In this document: positions 42,557-53,492 of the stretch, piece after piece
Layout: every line of letters starts with the position of its first letter
Position numbering within the stretch: the stretch's first letter is position 1
Source: Cherax quadricarinatus
Lineage: Eukaryota; Arthropoda; Malacostraca; Decapoda; Parastacidae
Direction: 5' to 3'
Length of the DNA: 64,000 nt
Assembly (NCBI RefSeq): GCF_038502225.1
Contig: NC_091301.1
Location: 24,308,008 to 24,372,007 of the forward strand
The notes under the pieces: generated by a model
The model's database searches: none
The model's input: only the letters and a program-made list of their open reading frames with translations
Told to the model about the DNA's origin: nothing
Program-made: the position numbers and the translations under genes

Positions 42557-43699
42557 TTGCTGGTACCTGGAGGTTACCTGGAGGTTATTCCGGGGATCAA
42601 CGCCCCCGCGGCCCGGTCCATGACCAGGCCTCCCGATGGATCAGGGCCTGATCAACTAGGCTGTTACTGCTGGCCGCACGCAGTCCGACGTACGAGCCAC
42701 AGCCCGGCTGATCCGGCACTGACTTTAGGTATCTGTCCAGCTCTCTCTTGAAGGCAGCCAGGGGTTTATTGGCAATTCCCCTAATGCTTGATGGGAGGCT
42801 GTTGAACAGTTTTGGGCCCCGGACACTTATGGTGTTTTCTCTTAGTGTACCAATGGCGCCCCTACTTTTTATTGGCGGCATTTTGCATCGCCTGCCCAGT
42901 CTTTTACTTTCGTAGGGAGTGATTTCTGTGTGCAGATTTGGGACCATTCCTTCCAAGATTTTCCAAGTGTAGATTATGATATATCTCTCCCTCCTGCGTT
43001 CCAACGAGTACAAGTCAAGTGCTTCCAAGCGTTCCCAGTAGTTAAGGTGCTTGACAGAACTTATACGTGCAGTAAAGGATCTCTGTACACTCTCTAGATC
43101 TGCGATTTCACCTGCTTTGTATGGAGATGTTAATGTACAGCAGTATTCCAGCCTAGAGAAAACAAGTGATTTGAAAAGGCTCATCATGGGCTTTTCATCT
43201 CTCGTTTTGAAAGTTCTCATTATCCATCCTATCATTTTCTTTGCACGTGCGATCGTGGCACTGTTGTGATCCTTGAAAGTGAGATCCTCAGACATTACTA
43301 CTCCCAGGTCCCTTACATTATTTTTCCGCTCTATTGTATGGCCGGAGTCAGTAGTATACTCTGTTCTAGTTATTATCTCCTCCAGTTTTCCATAACGGAG
43401 TAGTTGGAATTTGTCCTCATTGAACATCATATTGTTTACCGTTGCCCACTGGAAAACTTTGTTTATATCTTCTTGGAGGTTAACCGCGTCCTCAGCAGAT
43501 GACAGCCTCATGCAGATCCTAGTATCATCCGCAAAGGATGATACGGTGCTGTGGTGTATATCTCTGTTTATGTCTGATATGAGGATAAGGAATAAGATGG
43601 GGGCGAGTACTGTGCCTTGTGGAACCGAGCTCTTCACTATGGCAGCCTCCGATTTAACTCTGTTGACCACTACTCTTTGTGTTCGATTTGTTAGGAAGT
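42557..43699 (-). pseudogene. 5'-truncated family A element with an open RT reading frame
   Basis: A 357-codon frame (43670 to 42597, minus) is the longest uninterrupted A-type coding piece here. It starts at VVNRVKSEAAIVKSSVPQGT and continues VLAPILFLILISDIN, FADDTRICMRLSS (FADD at 43524-43535), FQWATVNNMMFNEDKFQLL, DLGVVMSEDLTFKDHNSATI, RAKKMIGWIMRTFKTRDEKP, LEYCCTLTSPYKAG, RYIIIYTWKILEGMVPN and AFKRELDRYLKSVPDQ. It then runs through the tail (WSWTGPRGR) to the CCTGGAGGTTA end repeat at 42570. Homology to the complete copy stops abruptly at 43699, so endonuclease and RT fingers are absent. The undamaged frame suggests a relatively recent insertion. Confidence 0.92.
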
Positions 43700-43707
43700 A
43701 GTAGATG

Positions 43708-43800
43708 ACATCAACAGCCTGGCTGATCAGGCGATCAGCAGAAAGCGTGGCTTGTGGTTGGGGCTGAGAAAGTAGTGTCCTGGGAAGCAGTCACAGGTAC
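43708..43800 (+). mobile_element. Short family A-like tail fragment
   Basis: CATCAACAGCCTGGCTGATC, AGGCGATCAGCAGAAAGCG, TGGGAAGCAGTCACAGGTAC. It is next to the truncated 5' end of the preceding copy. Confidence 0.55.
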
Positions 43801-43864
43801 AGCAATATATATCTTCACACCACAACAACACCTGACTCCTCGTCAGCCTATCTTCGTGTCTTCC

Positions 43865-44030
43865 CCCCCCTCCTCCTCCTCCTCATAGTTTTTGTCATCG
43901 TCTTCCTCTTCCTAATCTGCCTCATAATCCTCTTTTTCTCCTCAGCCTCTTCATCCTCTCTCCTCCTCCTCTTCCTCCTCCTCCTCCTCCTCCTCCTCCT
44001 CCTCCTCCTCCTCCTCTCCCCGTTAATCAG
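43865..44030 (+). repeat. (TCC)n and pyrimidine-rich repeat
   Basis: CCTCCTCCTCCT runs at 43871-43888 and 43964-44020. Confidence 0.93.
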
Positions 44031-44214
44031 TGATCTCGCTGTCGGTGACCCGGATTTTTGTGTTAACCTTTAAATTATATTATATTTTTCTGCCACGACG
44101 GTATCAGCCATAACCCCCAGGAGGTACCAGTGGCTTGGGTGCTCGCTAAGCAACCACCGGGGTCATGCTGCTCCTTAAAGTAATGTAGTGAAAATGAGAT
44201 ATACCAGTGTGTCA

Positions 44215-44220
44215 CTCCCT

Positions 44221-44298
<78 letters not shown>
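44215..44298 (+). repeat. (CT)n microsatellite
   Basis: An almost pure CT run of about 75 bp. A (GA)n run lies 190 bp downstream at 44488-44512, so the two could pair in a single strand. Confidence 0.96.
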
Positions 44299-44299
<1 letters not shown>

Positions 44300-44486
44300 T
44301 TCCTGGTGTTCCTTCCCTCGTCGACATTGATAACCTCATTAGGAATGTTGCATGTGTCTCCAGTAGTGAGTGAATCACTGCTTCACCTGTCACTGTTATC
44401 ACCGCTATCATCATCATTACCATTATATTCATCAGCATTCCTGCCATCACACCACCACCACCACTTTGTTGATCAGTGATCTGCAG

Positions 44487-44487
<1 letters not shown>

Positions 44488-44512
<25 letters not shown>
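44488..44512 (+). repeat. (GA)n microsatellite
   Basis: A pure GA run of about 24 bp. Confidence 0.95.
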
Positions 44513-44517
<5 letters not shown>

Positions 44518-44729
44518 CGAACCTGAGTGAAACAGCGAGTGATAAAGGTAGCGAACAACTGAACGAGCAAACAGCTGTATAGTTGAGTAAGCGACTTAAC
44601 AAGCGAATAGCGGGATAAACTAGGTGTGTTTCGGTATCCCCGTATTGCATAACCCTAGCTCCCTCCCCCCCGTACCTCGATGCAGGCGACTGGGATAGTG
44701 CAGAGTGCGGCATAAGTTTATACTTCATT

Positions 44730-45830
44730 TAAATATGGGCACTGGAGATTTGAGGCGACCCAGAAGAGGCCTCATTAGTAAGTCATCATATAAAAAATGA
44801 TATTCCAATTCCTTCTATAAAAATAGAAAATTAGAATATACACAGCGCATATTTAATATAAATCTTCCATAAATAAACTCCAGTTTGAAACTGAACTAAA
44901 CTATTAACTCAAACCAGCGTCGTGGAAATAGGCACGTTTTCTTTTCTCATTTATATTCTATCTCAAATTCTCGAGAATCTTATAAGAAAAATATTTTTAT
45001 TCTCTTTTCAAGAATATCCGATTTGTCACAATTGTTTAAAGAAAGTTCAAAAATTATTTTAATTATGACACACCTGTGTTTATGTTGTGAAGTCAATCAG
45101 AAGAGTCTTTCTCTGGTTATTACATGACAAATAATCTTTTAATAAAGCTGGCAAATTGAAATTTATGCAGCTCAGAGTGACAAACTTCGATTTAATGAAA
45201 CTCACCAGTAGTGAAGGTTTGAAGCCAATTAGAAAAAGGATTCTCCAGTAAATGATCTGATTCTAACGATTCCATCTGTTTTAACAATTTCAGTAAAATT
45301 TCCAATTTGAACCTGCTTAAACTGAACGTCTTATAGAAGGCATTAGTAATATTTTGAAACCGATCAGATGAACCATTCCTTAGTTAATGAATATAAATAT
45401 TAATATCCAATAAAATTGACAAATTTTATTGAACAAATGACAGCACGAACCTTGTGTTTAGGGAACCACACATTCTCCAACGATTTCAAGTATTTTTTTA
45501 ACCTTTACTATATTGACAGATCTGCCCACACACAAAGGAAACTTAATAGGCCATTAGTTACACCATTAAATATTGAAGATGTTCAGAAGAGGTAAACTGA
45601 AATTTATTTAACATGATTTAACGGAAATAAAAAAATGGGCATTTTACACGAAAAAATGTCATATCTTCATCGTCTTATTAGTAGGCACCTTCGTTGAAAT
45701 TATTGGAGCCATGCTCGAACCTCCGCCTTATCGCAGAAAATTTGAAATCGATCGGATGAGGCGTTCTCGAGTCATGAACGAAAAAGAAACGAAAAGTTGG
45801 AGGATAGAAAATAAAATAAAAAATTCTGGT
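44730..45830. other. AT-rich region with degenerate recurring motif
   Basis: No gene. A motif resembling TGAARYCRATCAGAWGARSM recurs at about 45092, 45220, 45353 and 45732 (GAAGTCAATCAGAAGAGTC, GAAGCCAATTAGAAAAAGG, GAAACCGATCAGATGAACC, GAAATCGATCGGATGAGGC). Spacing of the first three is near 130 bp. Confidence 0.45.
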
Positions 45831-45939
45831 AACCACTTAAAGGTACTCTCCCCCCCCCCCCGCCACATGCCGAATGCCCCTTCTGGGATACCTAACTAGC
45901 CAGCGATAGAGTATCCCGGCGAGAGATGAGTGAGCCACC

Positions 45940-46022
45940 GCCAGCTGGTTGACGGCGAGGTTGGTTGACGGCGAGACTAGTGGACGGTGAGGTTGGTGGA
46001 CGGCGAGACTGGTGAACAGGTT
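45940..46022 (+). repeat. ~18-bp tandem repeat (GGTTGGTGGACGGCGAGAC)
   Basis: Four to five imperfect units: TGGTTGACGGCGAGG, TTGGTTGACGGCGAGAC, TAGTGGACGGTGAGG, TTGGTGGACGGCGAGAC. Confidence 0.85.
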
Positions 46023-46089
46023 GTTGGTAACGATCACAGTGAATGAACATGTCAGAAACGACTTGTGTTGCTGGTTGCTAGTATGAAGG

Positions 46090-46180
46090 CAGTGTGCCTT
46101 GAGGCAATGTTTCGCTAAGGGCAAAGCTTTATCAAGAAATGCTTCAACAGAGCTCTACCATGGGCGAAACATGTGGAAGC
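46090..46180 (+). mobile_element. Diverged family P element
   Basis: GAGGCAATGTTTCGCTAAGG, GCTTTATCAAGAAATGC, and CATGGGCGAAACATGTGG form two imperfect arms with the TTTCGC/GCGAAA core. Confidence 0.6.
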
Positions 46181-46200
46181 GAGGAGACAGAACCTCCACT

Positions 46201-46202
<2 letters not shown>

Positions 46203-46240
<38 letters not shown>
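46203..46240 (+). repeat. (GT)n microsatellite at the 3' end of the family B element
   Basis: A GT run joined directly to ACTCACCTAATTG. On the minus strand it is the (AC)n continuation of the element's 3' end. Confidence 0.95.
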
Positions 46241-46243
<3 letters not shown>

Positions 46244-46259
46244 CACCTAATTGTGGTTG

Positions 46260-49140
46260 CAGGGGTCGATGCTCAGCTCCTGGCCCCGCCTCTTCACTGA
46301 TCGCTACTAGGTCCTCTCCCTCTCTGCTTCCTGAGATTTGTCGTACCTCTTCTTAAAACTATGTATGGTTCCTGACTCCACTACTTCACTTGCTAGGTTA
46401 TTCCACTTCCTGACGACTCTATGACTGAAGAAATACTTCCTAACGTCCCTGTGACGCGTGTGAGTCTTCAGCTTCCAGTTGTGACCCCTTGTTTCTGTGT
46501 CCCCTCTCTGGAGCATCCTGTCTCTGTCCACCTTGTCTATTCCCCACAGTATCTTGTATGTCGTTATCATGTCTCCCCTGACCCTTCTGTCCTCCAGTGT
46601 CGTCAGTCCGATTTCCCTCAACCTTTCCTCGTACGACATTCCCCTGAGCTCTGGGACTAGCCTTGTTGCAAACCTTTGTACTTTCTCTAACTTCTTGACG
46701 TGCTTGACCAGGTGTGTGTTCCAGACTGGTGCTGCATACTCCAGTATGAGCCTAACATATACAGTGTACAGTGTCTTGAACGATTCCTTATTAAGGTATC
46801 AGAACGCTATTCTCAGGTTTGCTAGGCGCCCGTATGCTGCAGCAGTTATTTGGTTGATGTGGGCCTCCGGTGACATGCTCGGTGTTATGGTCACCCCAAG
46901 GTCTTTCTCCCTTAGTGAGGTCTGTAGTCTTTGTCCACCTAGCCTATACTCTGTCTGCGGTCTTCTTTGCCCCTCCCCAATCTTCATGACTTTGCATTTA
47001 GCAGGGTTGAATTCAAGAAGCCAGTTTCTGGACCACATGTCCAGCATGTCCAGGTCTCTTTGCAGTCCTGCCTCATCCTCATCCGATTTAATTCTTCTCA
47101 TCAGCTTCACATCATCTGCGAATAGGAACACTTCAGAGTCTATTCCTTCCATCATGTCGTTCGCATATATCAAAAATAGCACTGGTCCTACAACTGACCC
47201 CTATGGGACCCCGCTCGTCACAGGCGCCCACTGTGATACCTCTTCATGTACCATGACTCGTTGTTGCCTCCCTGTCAGGTATTCCCTGATCCATTGCAGT
47301 GCCCTCCCTGTTATATGTGCCTGATCCTTCAGCTTCTGCATAAATCTCTTGTGAGGAACTGTGTCAAAGGCCTTCCTGCAGTCTAGGAAAATGCAATCAA
47401 CCCACCCCTCTCTCTCGTGTCTTCTATTACCTTGTCATAAAACTCCAGAAGGTTTGTGACACAGGATTTGCCTTCCATAAACCCATGCTGGTTTTCATTT
47501 ATAATCTTGTTCCATTCCAGGGGTTCCACCACTCTCCTGATAATCTTCTCCATGACTTTGCATACTATACATGTCAGAGACACAGGTCTGTAGTTTAGTG
47601 CCTCGTTTCTGTTTCCTTTCTTAAATATGGGGACTACATTTGCTGTCTTCCATTTCTCAGGTAGTTGCCCAGTTTCAAGGGATGTGTTGAAGATTGTGGT
47701 TAGGGGCACACACAGCATCTCTGCTCCTTCTCTAAGGACCCACGGGGAGATGTCCGGTCCCATCGCCTTTGAGGTACCAAGGTCTCAGCAGCTTCTGCAC
47801 CTCCTCCTCTGTTGTTCGTGTGTCATCCAACACTTGTTGGTATATTCCCTCTTGATGTTCCCTTCTGTGCTGTCTTCCCAGAGCCCTTCCTGTCTCTACT
47901 GTAAAAACTTCCTTAAATCTCCTGTTCAGCTCCTCACATACCTCCTGATCATTTCTTGTGAGTTCTCCACCTTCTGTTCTCAGTCTGATCACCTATTCTT
48001 TGACTGTTGTCTTCCTCCTGATGTGGCTATGCAACAGTTTCGGGTTAGTCTTGACTTTTGATGCTATGTTATTTTCATACTGTCGCTGGGCCTCCCTCCT
48101 TACCTGTGCATATTCGTTCCTGCCTCTATGACTAATCTCCCTATTTTTATGTGTTCTCTGCCTTCTGTAATTTTTCCATTCTCTATTGCACTTTGTTTTT
48201 GCCTCCTTACACCGTCGGGTAAACCAGGGGCTCGTTCTGGTCTTCCCATTGTTTCTGCTGCCCTTGGGAATAAACCTTTCCACTGCCTCCTTGCATTTTG
48301 TTGTTACGTATTCCATCATTTCATTTACTGACTTTCCTGCCAGTTCTCTGTCCCATGGAACCTCCTGCAGGAAGTTCCTCAACCCTATATAGTCCCCTCT
48401 TTTATAGTCAGGCTTTTCCCATTCAACTCCTGTTACTTTCTCCACTTGCAACTCTACTATGTATTCAAAGCACAGAACCACATGGTCACTAGCTCCTACT
48501 GGACTCTCATATGTGATGTCCTCAATGTCTGAACTGCCCAGGGTGAACACAAGATCCAATCTTGCTGGTTCATCCTCCCCTCTCACTCTGGTAGTGTCCT
48601 TAACATGTAGGTGCATGAGGTTTTCCAGCATCTGGCTCTCCATGTTTTGGGACTCCCGTGTGGCTCCAGGTTTTCCCAGTCAATCTCCCTGTGGTTGAAA
48701 TCACCCATAACTAGCAACTTTGCTCTGCTGGAGTGAGCTCTTCTTGCCACCTCAGCAAGTGTGTCCACCATTGCTCTGTTGCTCTCTTCATATTCCTCTC
48801 TTGGCCTCCTGCAGTTCTGTGGTGGATTATACATCACTGCAATGACCACCTTGTGCTCCCCAGACTGAAGTGTACCTACTATGTAGTCCCTTTCTCCTGT
48901 ATTGTTTATGCCTCCCATTTTCTCAAATTTCCATCTGTTTTTTTACAAGCAGAGCAACCCCTCCTCCCTCTCTGCCCCTTCTATCTTTCCTCATGATCTG
49001 GTATCCTGGTGGGAAGATTGCATCTGTTATTGTCTGTGAGTTTTGTTTCTGTAACTGCTATGATGTCTGGGGACTTCTCATTGATTCTTTCTTGCCATTC
49101 CTCATATTTATTCGTTAATCCATCTGCATTTGTGTACCAA
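46260..49140 (-). pseudogene. Family B ORF2: endonuclease-reverse transcriptase (broken)
   Basis: Reading 3' to 5' on plus. The endonuclease opens near 49140 (WYTNADGLTNKYEEWQ, SPDIIAVTETKL) and continues with VIAVMYNPPQNCRRPREEYE, LLVMGDFNHREIDWENL and GASDHVVL, which are APE-type Asn, Glu, Asp and His landmarks. A basic linker follows (RTSPWFTRRCKEAKTKCNRE, KTNPKLLHSHIRRKT). The RT has GPDISPWVLREGAE, ANVVPIFKKGNRNEALNYRP, NQHGFMEGKSCVTNLLEFYD, KAFDTVPHKRFM, TSGVP-stop-GS, then FLIYANDMMEG and FADD (47111-47122). The C-terminus has RLREIGLTTLEDRRVRGDMI, TTYKIL, YFFSHRVVRKWNNLASEVVE. Damage: TAG at 47202-47204 inside the conserved GVPQG motif, a frameshift near 47390, others near 47993 and 48600. 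CR1 clade is inferred from the C-terminal motif. Confidence 0.92.
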
Positions 49141-49343
49141 ACCTTCAACTTCTGTTCTAATACTGTAACTGTGGTCCTGGTGGAATACTGGGGTTGGGAG
49201 AGCAGGAGCCCTGGTGGGGGCCTGTGGAGGGCTGCAGTGGAGGTGGAGGAAGAGCTCCCATAGGGGGTTGCTGTAGGGGTAGGGTTTGTGGTGCGGGGGG
49301 GTGGGAACAGAGGGATCGGTGTGTGATGGTTGGTTTGGACTGT

Positions 49344-49776
49344 TCAGTTGCCTTGGGGGTGCCATGGCTGGAGTCCTTCTGCAGGTGTTTCTGGGGGGTG
49401 TGCTTGTCCTTCCACCTGTGCCTGGGTTATTCTGCTGCTCTTTGTCATTTTCTCCCATTCCTCCTTTCGTTTTTGCACTTTCTCTTTCAGTATCATCCTT
49501 TCCTCCTGTGTTCTGTCTCGATCAAGGTACACACTCATGAACTCCTGTTTGCCTCTCAGCTGTGCTTTCTCCTGCAGGATCATGGTTCGAGTTGATTCTG
49601 CCTTGAAAATTACTTTGAGAGGCCATTTCCTTCTCTTTGTGAACCACCCGATTCTCCGAAAATTTGCCACCTGGGCCATGTCTCCCTCACCTATCACCTT
49701 CATGATACCTTCAATCGCCTTTTTCTCCTCCTGCTTTCTTTCATCATAAGTTTCCCCTTCAGCTTCGTCTAGCCTA
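49344..49776 (-). pseudogene. Family B ORF1, C-terminal part
   Basis: From the insertion junction: DEAEGETYDERKQEEKKAIE, GIMKVIGEGDMAQVANFRRI, GWFTKRRKWPLKVIFKAEST, then KAQLRGKQEFMSVYLDRDRT and QEERMILKEKVQKRKEEWEK. The layout (R-G/W-xx-K..RPLKV.F....R, then an NRDLTxxER-type segment) is that of the RNA-binding-like domain of L1/CR1 ORF1 proteins. It is followed by Pro-rich sequence to about 49140. Confidence 0.82.
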
Positions 49777-49832
49777 GGGGCACTAGGGACACTACCGAAA
49801 CCACCACAAAAACAGTAAATATACAACCATCA

Positions 49833-50300
49833 TTGCACAAGACCGTGGCCCACAGTACAGATGTTGGAGAGGAGTCTCCTTCTTCCTCTACTGGGGAAAG
49901 TAGATGGAATCCAGGACGGGGTGGCCCTGGCTTGGATACTGAGGATTATAGTGCAGTCCCAGAACCTGCAGAAATTGACAACATGCCTCCCAACAATTCT
50001 CAACCAAAGGTGAATTTGTGCAAATATTATGCTTGGGGCATCTGTAAGCATGGAATAACAGGGAAAAAAAATGGACATGCAACTTTGAGCATCCCAAAAA
50101 ATGTAGCGACCTCCTGTCTAAAGGAGTGTGTCGTTCTTCTTCCTGTACTCTTTCACCTAAAAATGTGCCACTCGTCGGTCCTCCAGAAGCAGTGTTGCAA
50201 CATCGACTGCCCTGCATACCATCTAAAAGGGACCAGGAGGCACAGACCCCACAAGAAAACAATAGTAGCTACGACAACCCAACTCCAGGTGATTTTTTAG
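49833..50300 (+). pseudogene. Family A ORF1-like: three CCCH zinc fingers, frameshifted
   Basis: After an acidic, Pro/Ser-rich lead (about 60 codons), Cys/His spacing shows three tandem CCCH motifs. Finger 1 is CX7CX11CX3H (50019-50092: CKYYAWGIC ... CNFEH). Finger 2 is CX8CX4CX3H (50102-50156: CSDLLSKGVC ... C then H). Finger 3 is CX8CX4CX3H (50166-50222: CHSSVLQKQC ... CPAYH). Frameshifts fall within finger 1 (about 50070) and finger 2 (about 50150), so the protein cannot be made intact. Zinc and RNA binding are inferred from spacing. Non-LTR ORF1 proteins more often carry CCHC knuckles. Confidence 0.75.
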
Positions 50301-50322
50301 TGGCAGGAAACGGAAAAAGAAA

Positions 50323-51520
50323 ATGGAAGAAAATAACAAAAATAGTCCACCACCTTGGAGCCGTGTTGGACTGGAGGCGCAGCCAGTGGCCACCCATGGC
50401 CCTCCAGAATTACAACTACTGATGCCAATAACAAAATCCCCCCAACAAGCACAGAATACAACCTCGTTCTTATTTGCTAATATACAGGGCCTTAAGCCAT
50501 CCACCAACAACAAAATACCTTTCATCAGTGGACTTCTAGAGGAGTCTAATGCAATGTTTGCAGCCTTCACAGAGACTCACACAAAAGATCACTTTGACAT
50601 TGAAATATGGATAAGTGGTTACAACCTTTTTAGATGCGACAGAAAAAAACAGGCAACAAGGGGGGGGGTTGGCCTGTATGTCAAAGAGTCCCTTATCTGC
50701 ACGGAGTTGCTGAACACCGCAAATGAGGTAGTTGAAGTTCTATCAGTAAAGATCGAGAACCAAAACCTAGTCATTGTGGTTGTATACAAGCCACCAGATG
50801 CAACCTCACAACAGTTCAAGGAACAGCTACTGAAAATTGATTACTGTTTGGAAAACCTTCCAGCTCCATCCCCAAACATCTTACTGCTTGGTGATTTCAA
50901 CCTAAGGCATACAAAATGGAAGAATGTAGCAAATAATGTTATAGCTGAAACAATCCCTGGAGGTAGCGCAGATGAAAGGTTACACACACATGAGCTACTA
51001 AGTCTCTGTGAAAAACACACCTTAAGCCAGCAGATAGTGGAGCCAACAAGACTAGAAAACACACTTGACCTTATCTTCACAAATAATGAGGACCTGATAA
51101 GAGACATAAGAATATCAAAAACAACTAATTCCGATCACAACCTAATCAAAGTCCAGACGTACATGCATAGGGGTCCTGATCAGCAGAATGCGTGTATCTG
51201 TGAAGGTGTCTTCACAAAATACAACTTCAACAACAAGAACATCAACTGGGACCAGGTAAACCATGTCCTAAACGAAACATGTTGGGAAGATGTCTTAAAT
51301 GACATGGATCCAAACCAGTGCCTTGGAAGGATCAACTTCCTGGCAGCCGAAGCATGTTCTAGGCATATTCCCCTAAGAAAGAAGAAGAGCAGGAGTAAAC
51401 TGGAGAGAGAAAGACGCTCCCTCTACAGAAGACGACGAAGAGTCACTGAGCTCCTCAGGAGTGCTAGAATATCTGATACACGAAAGGAGGCGCTGACCAG
51501 AGAAGTGGAAACTATCGGCT
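50323..51520 (+). pseudogene. Family A ORF2 5' part: APE-type endonuclease
   Basis: The frame from 50323 reads FLFANIQGLKPSTNN (Asn motif), AAFTETHTKDHFD (Glu motif), RGGVGLYVKESL, VEVLSVKIENQNLVIVVVYK (YKPP), NILLLGDFNLRHTKW (Asp/Asn motif), DLIFTNNEDLIRDIRIS and SDHNLI (catalytic Asp-His). This is the full order of an APE endonuclease, followed by a basic linker (LRKKKSRSKLERERRSLYRR). The upstream Pro-rich segment (SPPPWSRVGLEAQP) may be the true N-terminus. The frame is lost at 51519 by a 68-bp tandem duplication and ends at 51564. Confidence 0.9.
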
Positions 51521-51585
51521 CCTCAGGAGTGCTAGAATATTTGATACACGAAAGGAGGCGTTGACCAGAGAAGTGGAACTATCGA
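51451..51585 (+). repeat. 68-bp tandem duplication inside family A ORF2
   Basis: Copy 1 is 51451-51518 and copy 2 is 51519-51585, both starting CTCCTCAGGAGTGCTAGAAT. Copy 2 differs at a few bases (ATATTT for ATATCT, GCGTTG for GCGCTG) and has lost one A in GTGGAAACT. Together they shift the ORF2 frame. Confidence 0.95.
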
Positions 51586-53492
51586 ACTTAAGTTAAATGA
51601 CTCTTACAGGAACCAGGAGAGGCAGGAGGAGCTTAAAGCTATTAGTGAAATTGAAAGAAATTCAAAATATTTCTTTTCATATGCCAAAAACAAGGCAAAT
51701 ACCACATCTAGTATCAGGCCCTTACTCAGACAGGATGGGACTTACACAGATGACAACAAGGAAATGAGTGAAATATTGAAATCCCTGTACGACTCTGTGT
51801 TTAGTGAACCACTAATCGGTCTGAGGATCGACGACCCAAATGATTTCTTCATGAATGAGCCTCAAAACTCCATAAATGTATGCCAGATTTCCGACATTAC
51901 CCTAACTCTGATAGATTTCGAAAAAGCCATTGACAACATGCCTATGCACTCAGCCCCGGGCCCAGACTCGTGGAACTCTGTTTTCATTAAGAGCTGCAAG
52001 AAACCCCTCTCACGTGCCCTAAGTACACTGTGGAGGAGGAGCTTGGACATGGGTGAAATTCCACAGTCACTTAAAACAACAGATATAGCCCCACTCCATA
52101 AAGGTGGCAGCAAAGCATTAGCTAAGAACTATAGAGCAATAGCTCTGACGTCCCACATCATAAAAATCTTTGAAAGAGTGCTAAGAAGCAGGATTGCAAA
52201 TCACCTGGATTCCCAAAATCTGCACAATCCATGGCAACATGGGTTCAGGGCAGGTTGCTCTTGCCTCTCACAACTACTGGATCACTATGACATGGCCTTG
52301 GATGCACTGGAAGAAAATCAGAATGCAGATGTAATATACACAGACTTTGCAAAAGCATTTGACAAATGCGATCATGGCGTAATAGCCCATAAAATACATG
52401 CTAAAGGAATAACTGGGAAAGTGGGGAGATGGATCTTCAACTTCCTAACAAATCGAACACAAAGAGTAGTGGTCAACAGAGTTAAATCGGAGGCTGCCAT
52501 AGTGAAGAGCTCTGTTCCACAAGTCACAGTACTCGCCCCCATCTTATTCCTTATCCTCATATCAGACATAGACAGAGATATACACCACAGCACCATATCA
52601 TCCTTTGCGGATGATACTAGGATCTGCATGAGGCTGTCATCTGCTGAGGACGCGGTTAACCTCCAAGAAGATATAAACAAAGTTTTTCAGTGGGCAACGG
52701 TAAACAATATGATGTTCAATGAGGACAAATTCCAACTACTCCGTTATGGAAAACTGGAGGAGACAATAACTGGAACAGAGTATACTACTGACTCCGGCCA
52801 TACAATAGAGCGGAAAAATAATGTAAGGGACCTGGGAGTAGTAATGTCTGAGGATCTCACTTTCAAGGATCACAACTTTCAAAACGAGAGATGCCAAGCC
52901 ATTGATGATCCTTTTCAAATCACTTGTTCTCTCTAGGCTGGAATACTGCTGTACATTAACATCTCCACTCAAAGCAGGTGAAATCGCAGATCTAGAGAGT
53001 GTACAGAGATCCTTTACTGCATGTATAAGTTCTGTCAAGCACCTTAACTACTGGGAACGCTTGGAAGCACTTGACTTGTACTCGTTGGAACGCAGGAGGG
53101 AGAGATATATCATAATCTACACTTGGAAAATCTTGGAAGGAATGGTCCCAAATCTTCACACAGAAATCACTCCCTACGAAAGTAAAAGACTGGGCAGGCG
53201 ATGCAAAATGCCCCCAATAAAAAGTAGGGGTGCCATTGGTACACTAAGGGAAAACACCATAAGTGTCCGGGGCCCAAAACTGTTCAACAGCCTCCCATCA
53301 AGCATTAGGGGAATTGCCAATAAGCCCCTGGCTGCCGTCAAGAGAGTGCTGGACAGATACCTAAAGTCAGTGCCGGATCAGCCGGGCTGTGGCTCGTATG
53401 TTGGACTGCGTGCGGCCAGCAGTAACAGCCTAGTTGATCAGGCTCTGATCCATCGGGAGGCCTGGTCATGGACCGGGCCGCGGGGGCGTTGA
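51584..53492 (+). pseudogene. Family A ORF2 3' part: reverse transcriptase and C-terminus
   Basis: Frame resumes at ELKLNDSYRNQERQEELKAI. RT blocks: MPMHSAPGPDSWN, TDIAPLHKGGSKALAKNYRA, QHGFRAGCSCLSQLLDHYD, ADVIYTDFAKAFDKCDHGVI, SSVPQVTVLAPILFLILISD (usual PQG is PQV here), SSFADDTRICMRLSS with FADD at 52604-52615, MMFNEDKFQLL and DLGVVMSEDLTFKDHN. A deletion at about 52875 then shifts frame. In the next frame the C-terminus reads FKTRDAKPLMILFKSLVLSR, YIIIYTWKILEGMVPN and AVKRVLDRYLKSVPDQPGCG, ending in WSWTGPRGR and TGA at 53490. The last ~45 codons overlap the tail found as separate fragments elsewhere. Confidence 0.92.

Noticed and set aside
44207..44570. Ser/Leu- and Arg/Glu-rich frames on both strands
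   Set aside because: Translations of (CT)n and (GA)n runs; no domain in the remaining sequence.
46497..47324. 275-codon plus-strand ORF
   Set aside because: Antisense of the B-family RT and C-terminus (FADD and CR1 end motifs are on minus). Its length follows from low stop density opposite that coding sequence.
49194..49749. Plus-strand ORFs of 84-139 codons over the family B element
   Set aside because: Antisense shadows of B ORF1/ORF2 coding sequence, where the minus strand shows recognisable retrotransposon motifs.
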